Assembly: GCA_963691705.1 (NCBI GenBank)
Contig: OY829540.1
Location: forward strand, 49,202,158-49,266,157
DNA from: Viola odorata
Taxonomy: Eukaryota > Streptophyta > Magnoliopsida > Malpighiales > Violaceae
Direction: 5' to 3'
DNA length: 64,000 bases
Part shown: positions 36,201 to 47,970 of the stretch, in pieces
Numbering within the stretch: position 1 is the first letter of the stretch
Layout: every line of letters begins with the position of its first letter
Notes under the pieces: generated by a model
Told to the model about the DNA's origin: nothing
The model's input: the letters and a program-made list of their open reading frames with translations, nothing else
Database searches by the model: none
Translations under genes and position numbers: made by a program

Positions 36201-38533
36201 AATTTTCTGTAGTGCAGAGGTTTTACTCTGAATGTGCTCATTGTAGCTTCATGAACTCAAAATACATTCTACGGATATGGTAGCAACAAACATGGTTACC
36301 TACGGTAACACAAGAGCTTACCCTTTGTGCTTCCCACCTCCAACAGATTTGTTCCAAGAACCCAGCATAGACTGCAAGACCATCAGGCCAACAGAATCTG
36401 GATCTGTCCAAGATGCTCCTTCGAAAGCAACAGCAAATTGTGCCAGAGGCTCATCATCATCAATTATCCTAACCTGAGTTTTCACAACCGTGGAATAAAA
36501 TAATAGGTTAGAAATAAGAAAACCACAGAACAAAATTAAAGTATTCAAGTTACATCCACCGACCTCAGAGCCGGTGAAGAATGCAGGCTCCTTTGAGACC
36601 AACTGAGCAGCAGTAGTGGGATCAGATGACAGTTTTGTGAAATGCTTCTTCACATGGTCAACAAATTCCTCATGTTTAACAGCTCCAGAACCAACAATTA
36701 CCTGCAATTAAGTTCCAACAATAAACATGATCAGAAACCAAAAAGGCATGCATTCCATAAATTTTGAAAAGGGAAAGGCGGTTAATAAACTCTATGCCCT
36801 CTGTTCTATAAGCATTGAAACAGAAATATACAACAGACAAAAATGTCAGTAGTTCTTTTTGTACCATTCTGGGGGCTGTATAGTGAGTTTCTATATAGTT
36901 CTGAAGGTTCGCTTTGGTAATGGTCTGGATATTTTGAGCCGGTCCCAGGATAGTTCTACCCAACGGAGTGTACTGGAATGCAGTTGAATGCAAATGATCA
37001 AAAATAACCTCCTCAGTCTGCGACTCAACCTGCAAAATTTTAACAGCCACAAGTGAGATACAGAAAGAGCAAGTTGATCGATGGATATAAATACCCAATG
37101 TTGAAAACAATGATAAAGCAAAATTGTAAACAACAATAAGTCAAGGATTTCACTGGACGCAAACTATGGCAACCAGCTCTCTTACAAACCAAGATTAGCT
37201 TATAACCAAATCCAAAAACTCTACTGTAAAAGACCAACTCTAAAGCACAAGCCAATGAACCATAAGTAAACTTCCCAATAATCACTTGCACAAATTGTGG
37301 CCAAAACAAAGCAAAGAAGCAATACAATTTCTCATTAATTAACTAGTCGCAATCATTAAAGTATCAGTAAAGAAATAAAATTTGAGGTCATGATACAGAA
37401 CATTTTTTGGGAAAAAATCCAACATTAAGGTCACTGAACATTACTAACTTGTGATTACCACATGATCAATCAATAAAAGCAAACAGCATCTGAATCCCAT
37501 AAGCAATCCCAGAAAATAAACAGAAACTACAAAAAAAGTACAGAACTTTCACATCACATCCCCAGAAACCCAGAAGCAAATACCCAATTGACCATCAAAA
37601 GGCGTGCCTAATCCAGGCTCAAAATAACCAAATCCTGATGATATGACAGTTTGCCTCGATAACCATCAAACCATTCATAATTCTAGGACTACTGCTACTC
37701 CAAGAGAGCCAGTAAGTCACACAATCAAAACCAGAAATTACATAACTTTCCACATCATAAACCATAAATAAACGAAAGGCAGTACCCATCCAGCATACGC
37801 TACAGAAAATGTACTGACATACACACATTAGCCAGCCATATCATTGGATTATCATTACCTCTTCCATTTCTCTCAAAATAACATCCCTCTCCCTGTCAAT
37901 CCTAGACTCATCAAACGCAGAATTCTGCAAAATATCTCCTAGGATATCCACAGCCTGCTCCAAATCCTTCCCTTGCACCTTAGCGTAGTAAGTTGTCTGC
38001 TCCCTACTTGTGTAGGCATTCAAATGCCCTCCCAAGTTCTCTACCTCCTCCTCCACTTGCCTAGCAGTCCTCCTCTGGGTCCCCTTAAATATCATATGCT
38101 CCAAAAAGTGTGCCGTGCCATTTGTCTTGTCATCCTCAAACCTCGACCCCGCATCAATCCACACCCCAACCGTCGATGTTTTCGCAGCTAGATTGGACTC
38201 GGTCGCAACTCGAAGCCCATTGGGGAGAGTGGTGATGCGGGTCTCTGGAGCTGACAAGACGTGGGTGTAGGTGTGGAGCGTTGGGTGGGGTGACCCGTAT
38301 TTGAGGAATCTGGGGTCCGGATTTTCGAGGACCTTGAGCCTGTTACTTACTGATTCCGCTAATTGGTCGTACAGCATGGCATCAGGAGAAGATGGATGTG
38401 GCGGTGAGTCAGAGGATCTGAGAACGGTGGAGGCAGCGGCAGTGGAGTAGGAGGATCTGGTGGCGGCGGGGAAGGTGGAAGATGGAGGCTTTTGGGGCCG
38501 GCGGGCGAGCTTGAGGATGTGCTTCAACGCCAT
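33242..38533 (-). CDS. MPPB: Mitochondrial processing peptidase, beta subunit
   Basis: The catalytic subunit that cleaves targeting presequences from imported proteins. In plants it also serves as a core subunit of the cytochrome bc1 complex in the inner mitochondrial membrane. Nine exons from the start: 37859–38533, 36865–37029, 36564–36701, 36322–36473, 35801–35909, 34943–35041, 34045–34110, 33465–33572, 33242–33328; together 532 residues, the family size. The N-terminus ([15 protein letters not shown]…) is Arg/Ser-rich without acidic residues, a mitochondrial presequence. The inverted zinc-binding motif HFLEH lies near residue 143 with a downstream E ([18 protein letters not shown]). The M16 C-terminal domain follows, ending RTYLNRY. 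The start is the first ATG in exon 1. All junctions are in frame. The donor after exon 3 (GTCGGT) is unusual but splices in frame. Confidence 0.96.
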
Positions 38534-38673
38534 GATTGGCTTGGATTCGTTGGCTGGTTTTGTGGTTGGATCAGTGTTGATTAGGGTTTTATTTTCCTAG
38601 AAAAGGAGAGAAGTGGGCTGCGGAGATCAGAGAAAGTGGTGGTGAGAGGAGAAAAGCTCGAAAATGGTTTTTG

Positions 38674-38791
38674 ACTGAGCGCACGCAATACAGTAGACTT
38701 ATAAAACGACGCGTCGTATCTTGTGGTTTTTACTTTTTACTGAGCGAGCGCAATACGCTTGACTGATAAAATGACACGTCGTAATATGTGG
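38674..38791. repeat. Tandem duplication in the MPP-beta promoter
   Basis: Two imperfect copies with a 65-bp period: actgagcgcacgcaatac at 38674 and actgagcgagcgcaatac at 38739. Each is followed by ataaaa(c/t)gac(g/a)cgtcgta. Copy 1 contains a perfect 12-bp palindrome, ACGACGCGTCGT (38706–38717). Copy 2 has the ACGT-core variant TGACACGTCGTA. They lie 140–260 bp upstream of the start codon, where transcription-factor sites would be expected. Confidence 0.7.
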
Positions 38792-39049
38792 CATTGCACA
38801 AGGGTTGAAATGCAATAAAAAAGAAGAGGGATGGTATAAACAAAAAGATGTGCATGGCATAATTATTAGCAATTTAACCTTATAATAATAACAAACAATA
38901 CTAAATCGGTAGGATTTTTCTAAAATGACTATTTAAAAGCAAATAAGAGATAACAAATTCACTCTCAATTGAAAGTAAGGGATAATTTTATTAATTCAAA
39001 ATAATATTGGGTCGGTGACAATCAATTATATTGGTTCGGTTCAAGTTAT

Positions 39050-39610
39050 TTATTTTTAAACCTGATTTAATTGGGAATTCTTATGATTGGGTTATGGATG
39101 GGTACTCAACCTATATATATTTTCGATTTCTGGATCCAATTCTATGTGTTCGGTTTGGCCTTTTATTTTTTTACCCGATATAAACGGGTACCCTTATTTA
39201 CATTTTCGGCCTTTAGTTTGAGTATTCAAATCTATCTGTTAAATTCGGGCCCTTTTTTTTTACCCAATTTAATCAGGTATGAGATTTCGGTTCGTGGTTC
39301 AGCTTTATTGGTTCTATTCAGGCCTTTTATTGTTTTAGCACAATATAATCTGGTACTCTTATGATCGAGTATAGTTCCACATATCATCATAAAAGATTGT
39401 ACATGGGTTGGGTACGTGGCCTATTTATATTTCCATTACGGGTATAAAATTTTATCGGTTTAGTTTGGTTAATTGGTTTCTTTTTTGGTTTAGTTTCTTC
39501 ATTAGAAGAAAACAATCATAATTCAGGGTTGTTCATAGGTCGAGTATCTAGCCCATTTACATTTTTGGTTTAGGTACTAAAATTATCATTTCGGTTTGTT
39601 AAACCGAATT
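39050..39610. repeat. Degenerate tandem repeats rich in GGTTCGGTTT
   Basis: Phrases such as gggttgggtac…ggcctatttatattt and …ggtataaaattttatcggtttggtt recur five times in diverged form. This looks like remnants of a hAT-type MITE or its internal repeats (39533 reads cagggttgttcatagg, like a hAT end), but I cannot define both ends. Confidence 0.4.
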
Positions 39611-39626
39611 TTTCGTGTCATGAAAC

Positions 39627-40228
39627 TAGGGATGACAATGAAGCGGATTGAGCCCTTTTAAACCCTAATTCATTTTAATGCGAGTTTACTCGCATCCGCA
39701 TTCAAATGAAGCGGGTTTATAATAAAATTTTTTACCCACGAATATATTCATGGATACATGCGAATATTCACTTTTTTCTCTTTTCTTTTTAATTATAGCA
39801 AAACTCATACATGTACCTATAGCTGATTATCAATTTATTTATTCCAAAAAGTGCAAAAAATTGTTCCGGTAACTAGCTACTTATTTATTCAAAATAAGTA
39901 CATAAAATTCTTTCAATGAAGTCTAAAAAAATAAGTTGACCTATAAATGAAATGAAGAAATGCTAAATAAAGAAACTCTATAAATATTAGGAATTACAAG
40001 ATCATCAGATTAATATATATAGTTATAGAAATATTTATTAAAAAATATAAACGTGTATTTGCGGGTATATATGTGGGTTTACGGGGCGAATTTAGTGTAT
40101 TCATACCCGTATTCACTTATAAATTTAACTCGCATTCGTAAAAAACCCATAACATGCGGGTAATATTCGTCCCGCATAAAATGAGTACCTGCGATTATCC
40201 ATACCCGCGGATCCAATCATCATTCTTA
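39627..40228. mobile_element. hAT-type MITE, 602 bp
   Basis: The ends are TAGGGATGACAAT and (complement of right end) TAAGAATGATGAT, an imperfect inverted repeat. The flanking 8 bp are catgaaac (39619–39626) and catgagac (40229–40236), seven of eight identical. Subterminal gcgggt(a/t)/acccgc motifs repeat near both ends. Non-coding. Confidence 0.75.
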
Positions 40229-40428
40229 CATGAGACTATTGGTTTGTTGCGGTAATGGTGTGACTTTGCATTACTCTCTTTTTTTAAGTAAATATATTAC
40301 ACATGAATTAAAAAAATTATTTATTATTATTAACATTTCCAAGAACTTTTATTTAAAAAATGTTAATTTCATTATAAACTTAAGAATAATAAAAACTTTT
40401 ATATATTAAATTGCAAGAATAATGCTTG

Positions 40429-42709
40429 TGTCGCACCCCATTTTTGGATTTTTCCTAATGCGACGCGGGTTTGGGACTAGATGTGAGACGAAATTGGACT
40501 CATCTCAGATAATGCAATGAAGTCGCCACTCTAATTTGTTTCTAGGTTTAGGGAACCTAAAGTCATGGCATAAAAATAAAAACTAAGGCAAAATGGGTCT
40601 GAACCCGAGAACAGCGGTTCGGGGTCGTATTATGGACTCGGGAAGGTGTTAGGCACCCGAGTCACATCCTAAAAAGGTTACCGGTAAAAGAGGTGTTTTT
40701 TTTGTTTTACAATGTGTTTGAAAATTTCAATTTAATTATCATGCGAATTTAATTTTAATAATCTAACTTACTCAGGCATTTAATCATATATATATATATA
40801 TGTGATTTTTGTCTAGTTACTTGACTAATCATTTCAAACTGCAATTCCTAATCAATTATCGCAAGTCACAATTACAATGTAAGAGGAATGGAATAATTAA
40901 CAAGTCATAGTAATTCGACGAAGATATTAATTTATTATTATAACAAATCGACATAATTAATTAAACAATTTTACGAAATATTAGAACAAATATGTGATTA
41001 AAGCAATCAATTAAATGGACATAGCATAAATAAAGGATCATAGCATACGAACAATCAATTCATGTGTTCGAAAATTAAATTAAATAAATAAATAAAAATT
41101 AATTGTAGCATACGAACAATTAATCCATGTATACGAAAATTAAATAAAATGATTAGCGGGCACGAAAAGATGTTATGAAGGCCCAAAGCAAATGGGTTCA
41201 GCCCACTGGGCTGAGAATGGGCCTGGCAGCAAGCCCTCAGCTGGGCCTCAAGACAGGCCAGCCCAAGGGCTATATATTCCCTCTCTTCTTCCGCATGGGC
41301 TGACCATGCAGCCCATTTTCTTTCTTTCCAGCTGGGCCAGGCGTGACCCAGCTTTCCTTTTCTTGGACGCTGCACGCGTCCCTCTTCCTTATTTTCATTT
41401 GGGCTTGGCTTTGTGCCAAGCCCACTACCTTTTTAAAACAGCCCATGCACTTCATCTCCCCTGACCAGCTTCATCTTCTTCTTTGGTATCGCCGGCGCCA
41501 TGGTCGGCGATCAAGGAAGGAACCAACCTTCCGAAACAAGCCAACACTCACCCACATTAAACCCAACCACAACAGCAACTTAACGAAGCATTGACAGCAT
41601 CATTTGAAAGAAGAAACAGTGACCAACTTCCTCAAATAAATACCAAACTAATTAAACTATAATTAAGCTAATAAATAAACAGTGTAATAAACAATTAAAT
41701 TGAAGCAACATTCATGAAATTAACCAGAAAACAAAATGCTTACGAGTATTTTAGGTAATTAATTAGATGTTTAAAAGTAAAAACGAAGATTTGAGGAGGA
41801 GCTTGACCTTGCTTTTCTTCTTGCTTGTTACTGGTTCGGTTGGCTTGCTGGAGCTGTTTGCTTAATTATTAGAGCTGATTGCTCACTACTAATTTACTAA
41901 GCACGAGTGAGATAGTGAGTGTTTTTATTCTTTTTTTCTTGCCTTTTTGCTTGCTTACTGCCTTGGTATTTATAGGGATGAAGGGAGGGAAGAGCTGTCA
42001 AATTGCTACAGTGCGTGGATGAATTTACAGCAGCAAAACATGGAAATGGAATGAGGTGGCGTTAGGAATAGTGAACAAAAAGAAATTTGCATTAAATGCT
42101 CGGGCTGCTGTGAAGGGAAGAAATGCATGAATCCACATGCTAAATTGGATGGCCGTTGGATGAGAAGAAGAAGGGGTCAATATTTGATCAAGGGTTGTGA
42201 TGGCTTGACTTTTGGAAAATATTTAATATTTATTTAATTGGTTCGAACTATCAACACACTTGAAATGAATAAAATCCCGAACCAAAAATACTAAAATGTG
42301 CCATAAAATGTAACAAAATGAATAGTAATCAGTAAATAAAGAAAAAGTTCAATTTATGGTGCGTATTTACTCGCTCGGGATCCTTAAAAGTTCGAACGAA
42401 AGATAAATATCATAGCAAAATAAATTAGATAAAATAACATGAGATGATGCGAATGAAAATAATAGTAGATAATTATCAATTAAAGAAAGAATGTGTTCGA
42501 TCCACGGTCTGAGAAAATTTATTCAGAACCGATAGAAATTCGACCGAAAAGACAGTAAAAATACGAAAAAACTAAAATGACACGAAATGGTAGGAAATAT
42601 TAAAATAAATTGCCTAAGATTGAAAATCGATAGAATTTCGATCTAAATGGGCTAATAATACGATAAACAAAAAAAGTGCGAAAAATATGTCAAAAATCGG
42701 GTAGCAACA
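40429..42709 (-). repeat. 3' LTR of the Ogre-like element, 2281 bp
   Basis: It starts TGTCGCACCCC and ends GCAACA. It matches 54386–56736 almost throughout. On the minus strand a TATA box, TATAAATA, is at 41967–41974. Near 40785 it has a short (TA)n run where the other LTR has about 70 bp of different sequence. Conserved small ORFs in the LTR do not look like real genes. Confidence 0.95.
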
Positions 42710-42723
42710 GTTGCCCCCTCTTT
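42710..42723 (-). other. Polypurine tract
   Basis: On the minus strand AAAGAGGGGGCAAC lies directly before the 3' LTR. This is the expected position and composition for the plus-strand primer of reverse transcription. Confidence 0.8.
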
Positions 42724-42861
42724 ACTGTCTTATCAAAAATTCGGTGTAACCGAGATTTTTGATGAGCAGTAAAGATGGTTGCTCCCGAACTAGTGATGGT
42801 TTTGAAAATAATGCAGACTTACCTGGGAGTGGATGATCCCTAGATTGGTGTTAAAGATGTA

Positions 42862-43262
42862 AAATCAGCTCCGGCGAGGGTAGCACTCGTAGTCCGTCGC
42901 TGTTTATGCAGAAAAGTGAATTCAGCAGCGTCGAGGGTAGCACTCGTAGTCCGTTGTTGTTGCAAGAAAAGTAAATTCAGCAGCGTCGAGGGTAGCACTC
43001 GTAGTCCGTTGCTGTTGCAAGAAAAGTAAATTCAGCTCCGGCGAGGGTAGCACTCGTAGTCCGTCGCTGTTTATGCGGAAAAGTAAATTCAGCAGCGTCG
43101 AGGGTAGTACTCGTAGCCCGTTGCTGTTTATGCGGAAAAGTAAATTCAGCAGCGTCGAGGGTAGCACTCGTAGGCCGTCGCTGATTAATGCAGAAAATTA
43201 AACTTCAGCTACGTCGAGGGTCGTACTCGTAGGCCGTCGCTGATTAATGTAGAAAATTAATG
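42862..43262. repeat. Tandem array of a 55–59-bp unit in the 3' UTR
   Basis: Seven copies of a unit reading cagc(a/t)(g/c)c(g)tcgagggtagcactcgtag(t/g)ccgt with a short A-rich linker. Start points of the word ttcag/tcag are about 42866, 42921, 42976, 43031, 43088, 43145 and 43204. Two subtypes alternate (cagctccggcg and cagcagcgtcg). Tandem repeats near the 3' LTR are known for Ogre-like elements. Confidence 0.9.
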
Positions 43263-45783
43263 GTGATGTGAGCCGCCACACAAAACTTAGAAGGTGGGGT
43301 TTTGAAATTTTAAATGGTGGGGTTTTGAACTGCCACACGAAATTTTGAAAGGTGGGGTTTTGAACCGCCACACGAAATTTTAAAGAGTGGACCATTCAGA
43401 TGTTTGCTTAGTAGATGATGTGGGGAGCGTGATCCGCAGCACGAAGTTGATTGTGGAGTGGTAACGTACTCCATTCGGTTGTTGATTGGATGGATTTGTT
43501 GGCGGAGATTGATCACAGTGTGAGATTCCACTGAAGTATATCTGTATCCTGCAAATAGGGAGGAAACAAACACGAAGCAGCAGTGGATGGAAAAAAGGAG
43601 AGCCAATGATAATGAGAACGAATCATATACGTTGTATATAAAAGTATCCCTACACTACCCAAAGGTTTGCCCCCAGTATTTTGTCAAGGTAAAAACGACT
43701 TCCCTATTAAGAGAAGGTTTAACAAGTTTAAGCAAGGAAGTTGATAGTTTTTCTTTTCCAATGAACAGTGCTCGTTGATTGGCCGCGACGAGGGCAAAGT
43801 GCATAGGTCCTTTGGTTTTGCTGGTGATGTTTCTTCTTCTTGATCACTCGGAGCGCCTAGATTCTTGAATCTTCGTTGGGGATACTTCTTCTTGATCGTT
43901 GGCCAAATAAAAATATTTAGATGATAAAACATGAGACAATTCCTTACATTCAAAAAGGTAAAATCAGAGAATACCTTGCAAGGAAACCAATTATCTCGCT
44001 CGCACAGAGTGCTTCAAACAACTCAACTTGTAACTCCAAATCCTTACTATTGAGGCCTAACCAATACCCCAAACATCCAAGCTTATATAAACCAAAAATT
44101 CAGGTACTCCATGACAGAATCATGCAAACTGAAACAGAACAACGACTGCTTACTTTTCATTCTTTTGATTCATCAACTGCCTTTTTCTTATTTATTTCTT
44201 TTTCTTTTTTTGTTTATTATACCAGCATTTTGGACATGTAGTTTCCTGAATGCTTCCGCTTACTGGGGCAAAAATATCAAGACATGTGTTGTTTGTTGAC
44301 ATGTAGTTTCTTGAACATTTTCGCTTGATGAGGCAAAAATATCAAGACATGTTTTGCCTGTTGTCATGTAGTTTCTTGAATATTTTCGCTTGCTGAGGCA
44401 AAAATATCAAGACATGTTTTGTTCGTTTGGCTGGTTTTATTCAGAGATAGTTCTTTGGATATTTTCACTTGCTGAGGCAAAAATACCAAAGCGTTGCTAG
44501 CACCATTTTTCTTTTTTCCCCTTTTTAACAGTTCTCATAAACCAAAGAATGTTTCAAGAACAACAGAGGTGAATGCTCCACTTGCAAATTCTAGCATTAA
44601 GCACTGGAACTTTAAGTTTATAAGAGATTGGATGTTTAAAGAGTACCAGGGTCGTACTCTTGCAAATATTGATCATCTTAACCCCATTAATTTGCCCCCG
44701 TAGTATGGTATGAAGTCAAAATTGAAGCATTTTTTGCACTTCATGTGAGTGAGATGGCAAGGTTTCAAGCAATGAGTCCTTTGATTTTTCCTTTTAAAAA
44801 AATAATACACAATGCATGTAATTTTCCTAAAACACACAAAGAAAACTGAACAGAAAATATTCTCTAGACTATCTTGGCCATAGACACGAAAACCAGTAGT
44901 GTCGAAGTTTCTTGATTTTTGCTGGAGATGCTTTGCTTCTTCCATACTCGCTGTGCACCTTACCTCCAGTTAGCCATCTCAATCAAGCACTGCTCATTAT
45001 TTTATTGGGAAAAATTAAATTCTATACGAAACCATCTCACGAAAATAGTTTATTCAAAGTATTTTATGCACAGTTTTTAACAGTTTTAGCAATTTTATTG
45101 AAAAAACGTGATAGTATGGCTATTCACAAAAAAATTATGAATAATTAAAAAGAATTTCCCCCAATGCGGGAATGAATGTTTGTACAAAAATTTAAAGAGG
45201 TAAAGAGGAAAATGAACTTCTCTGAATATGTGTACAACAATCAACAGCTAAATGATCTGACAGGTTCACTAGCACCCGGATAATAGTATTGCTGCAAACA
45301 TTTCTAATGGTTCCATCATATCTTGAGACTGGTTGCTAGCAAATGAAGGACCATCTTTAAAATCTCTTCCGACTTGCCCCTTAGCTGCCTTTAGCGAGGA
45401 GACATCTTCTATGTTGGGATGGCCAATTGCTGATGAGTTGTTCAAGGAATATGGCTTGAACATCATTTGGAGTGGGGGGAACCTTGGTCCATTGGAGACT
45501 ACATCAAGTATGCTGCCTGGAATCCTTGATACAATGAAAAAATGAGGGATCAGAAAGTATTTTAGCCTTGCAAAACTAGCATTGATTAATGATGTTAGTT
45601 TAAGTGCAGTTGGTTAAATTATTCTCCAGAATTTGCTGGAACCCTGTTTTGTCATTTCAAAGAATAAGATAAAAATGAATCTTGACGATGCAAATTTCAA
45701 GGATAATTTTATTGATTCAGAACAAATATTATATAGTTCCGTCTTGAAGGAACCCTATGCCCTTTGATTGAACCCACTGGTCT
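43263..45783 (-). other. 3' untranslated region of the Ogre-like element
   Basis: About 2.5 kb between the tandem array and the integrase end. It contains a short gtggggttttgaaccgccac-type repeat (43270–43390) and a hairpin array (44244–44491). At 45333–45545 there is a 70-codon plus-strand ORF (and a comparable one on the minus strand, 45269–45466) of unknown meaning. The block 43950–45000 resembles 61750–62600 in the Athila-like element. Confidence 0.6.
44244..44491. repeat. Array of four covarying hairpins (Ogre-like 3' UTR)
   Basis: Copies at about 44244–44281, 44310–44346, 44375–44411 and 44453–44491, spaced 65–78 bp. Each has a left arm like cttgaatatttt, a loop near cgcttg(c/a)tgaggc, and a right arm like aaaaatatcaag, pairing over about 11 bp with one bulged base. 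In the last copy both arms change together (ctttggatatttt with aaaaataccaaag) and pairing is kept. Confidence 0.8.
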
Positions 45784-47970
45784 TTAAGCAAAGTACATTT
45801 TGACAGCATCAGCATTCACTAGTCTTGGTAAGTCGTCGCCATCCATATCGGTAAGCATTAGAGCCCCTCCTGAGAATGCATTCTTGACTACATATGGACC
45901 TTTGTATCGTGGGGCCCATTTCCCTTGACCTTCCTCCTGATGGGGGAGAATCTTCTTTAGCACAAAATCCCCGGTTCTGAACTCGCGAGGACGTATTTTC
46001 TTGTTGTAGGCATGAGCCATCCTCTTCTGGTATAATTGAGCATGACACAAAGCAGCCAACCATTTTTTCGAAATTAGGTTTAGTTGTTCGTATCTTATTC
46101 TTGCTCAGTTAGACTCTTCTACTCCGGATCCGGCTAAGACTCTGAGAGAAGGAATTTCCACCTCGAGGGGAATTACTGCTTCCATACCATAAACCAGGGA
46201 GTAAGGAGTCGCTCCCGTGGAGGTACGAATTGCAATCCGATAAGCGTGTAAAGCAAACGGAAGCATATCATGCCAATCCTTATGGGTGATTACCATTTTC
46301 TGGATGATCTTTTTCAAATTCTTGTTTGCGGCCTCAACTGCACCATTCATTTTTGGACGGTATGGTGAAGAGTTTCGATGTTTTATTTTCCATCGCTGGC
46401 AGAGATCACTGATCGGCTTCCCATTTAGGTTAGTACCATTATCTGTAATGATCGTCTCAGGGATCCCATATCGACAGATAATATTCTTCTCAATGAATTG
46501 CATGGTTGTCCTAGCAGTAATGTTCGAGTAAGAGGCAACTTCTACCCACTTAGTAAAATAATCAATTGCTACAAGGATGAAGCAGTGCCCGTTAGAAGCT
46601 TTTGGGTGAATCTGGCCAATGATATCAATTCCCCATATTGAGAAAGGCCAAGATGATGTCATATTGAAAAGAGGAACGGGAGGGACGTGGAGATGATCGG
46701 CGTAAATTTGGTATTTGTGACATTTTCTGAAGTAATCAATGCAATCCCGTTCAATGGTGAGCCAAAAATAGCCTCGTCTCATGATTTGCTTTGCCATCAT
46801 GTGCCTACTAGCGTGCGTGGAGCAAACTCCGTCATGAATTTCTGCTACAATCCTCCTAGCTTCTGAAGCGGTGATGCAACGAAGTAAGACTCCATCCGCC
46901 CTTCTTTTGTATAGGACCTCACCATCAAGGTAAAAGTCTAAAGCCAAGCGCCGAAGGGTCTTTTTGTCACTTTGGCTCGCCCCTAGTGGGTATTCCCGAC
47001 ATTTGATGAAGCGTACCAGATCGTGGTACCAGGGTTTCCCATCAGGCTCATCTTTTAAGGCAGCACAGTATGTCGGTGTCTCTCTTACTTCCACTCTCAA
47101 TGGTTGAAGTAGTATCCCACATTCTAACTTGAACATTGAGGCCAGAGTAGCTAATGCATCTGCGAACGAATTCTTTTCCCGATCAATCCGATCAAACTTA
47201 ATTTCTTCAAACCCCTCTATGAGTTCAGTGAGCAACTTTTGATAAGGTATTAGTTTTGAATCCCTGGTTTGCCACAAGTCTTGGGCTTGGTAAATGACGA
47301 GGGCCGAGTCTCCGAGGACCTTTAACTTTTTCACTTTCAGATCAATCGCAACCATCAACCCGCCAATACATGCCTCATATTCAGCGATGTTGTTTGTACA
47401 CGGAAAGTTTAGTCTACACGCCGTAGGGAACTGATGACCATCTGGAGTTATGACAACAGCACCTACCTCATTTCCTGAGAGATTCACTGCGCCGTCGAAA
47501 AACATGGTCCACCAATCCTTAGTATCTCCTATGTGCTCAGCGTCGATAATCACAATGTCTTCATCAGGGAAATCAAACTCTAAAGGCTCATACTCGTACA
47601 AAGCATGGTCAGCTAAGTGATCTGCAAGGGCGCTTGCTTTAACTGCCTTTCGTGTCACATATATAATCTCATATTCAGCTAGTAAGACTTGCCATCTGCA
47701 GATCCGGCTTGACAAATAAGGTTTCTCAAAGATGTACTTTAGAGGGTCCATGCGAGAAATCAACCATGTCGTGTAATACAACATGTACTGTTTGAGTTTC
47801 CGAGCACTCCAAGCTAGGGCGCAACAGGTTCGTTCTAACGAGGAGTAGCGCATTTCGCACTCATTGAACTTTTTACTCAGATGGTAAATGGCTTGCTCCC
47901 GTTTCCCTGATTCATCATGTTGTCCCAACACACATCCCATTGCGCTGGCGGTGACTGTCAAGTATATCAA
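45784..47970 (-). pseudogene. Ogre-like pol: RNase H, second RNase H and integrase
   Basis: The first RNase H starts IYLTVTASAMGCVLGQHDE and continues to about 47600. A second RNase H of archaeal type follows (FFDGAVNLSGNEVGAVV, NNIAEYEACIGGL, DREKNSFADALATLAS), a hallmark of the Tat lineage. Integrase: zinc-binding region near 46780, where the last Cys of the usual CHKC is Tyr (CHKY); core with WGIDIIG, ITDNGTN and GAVEAANKN giving the D, D and E residues; and a C-terminal part ending SDAVK-like at 45784. A TGA at 46105–46107 replaces the usual Trp and splits the C-terminal part. The frame differs from that of reverse transcriptase by one base near 47975. Confidence 0.88.

Noticed and set aside
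42862..43262. Regularly spaced repeats as a possible CRISPR array
   Set aside because: Units are directly tandem without unique spacers, in a plant retrotransposon.
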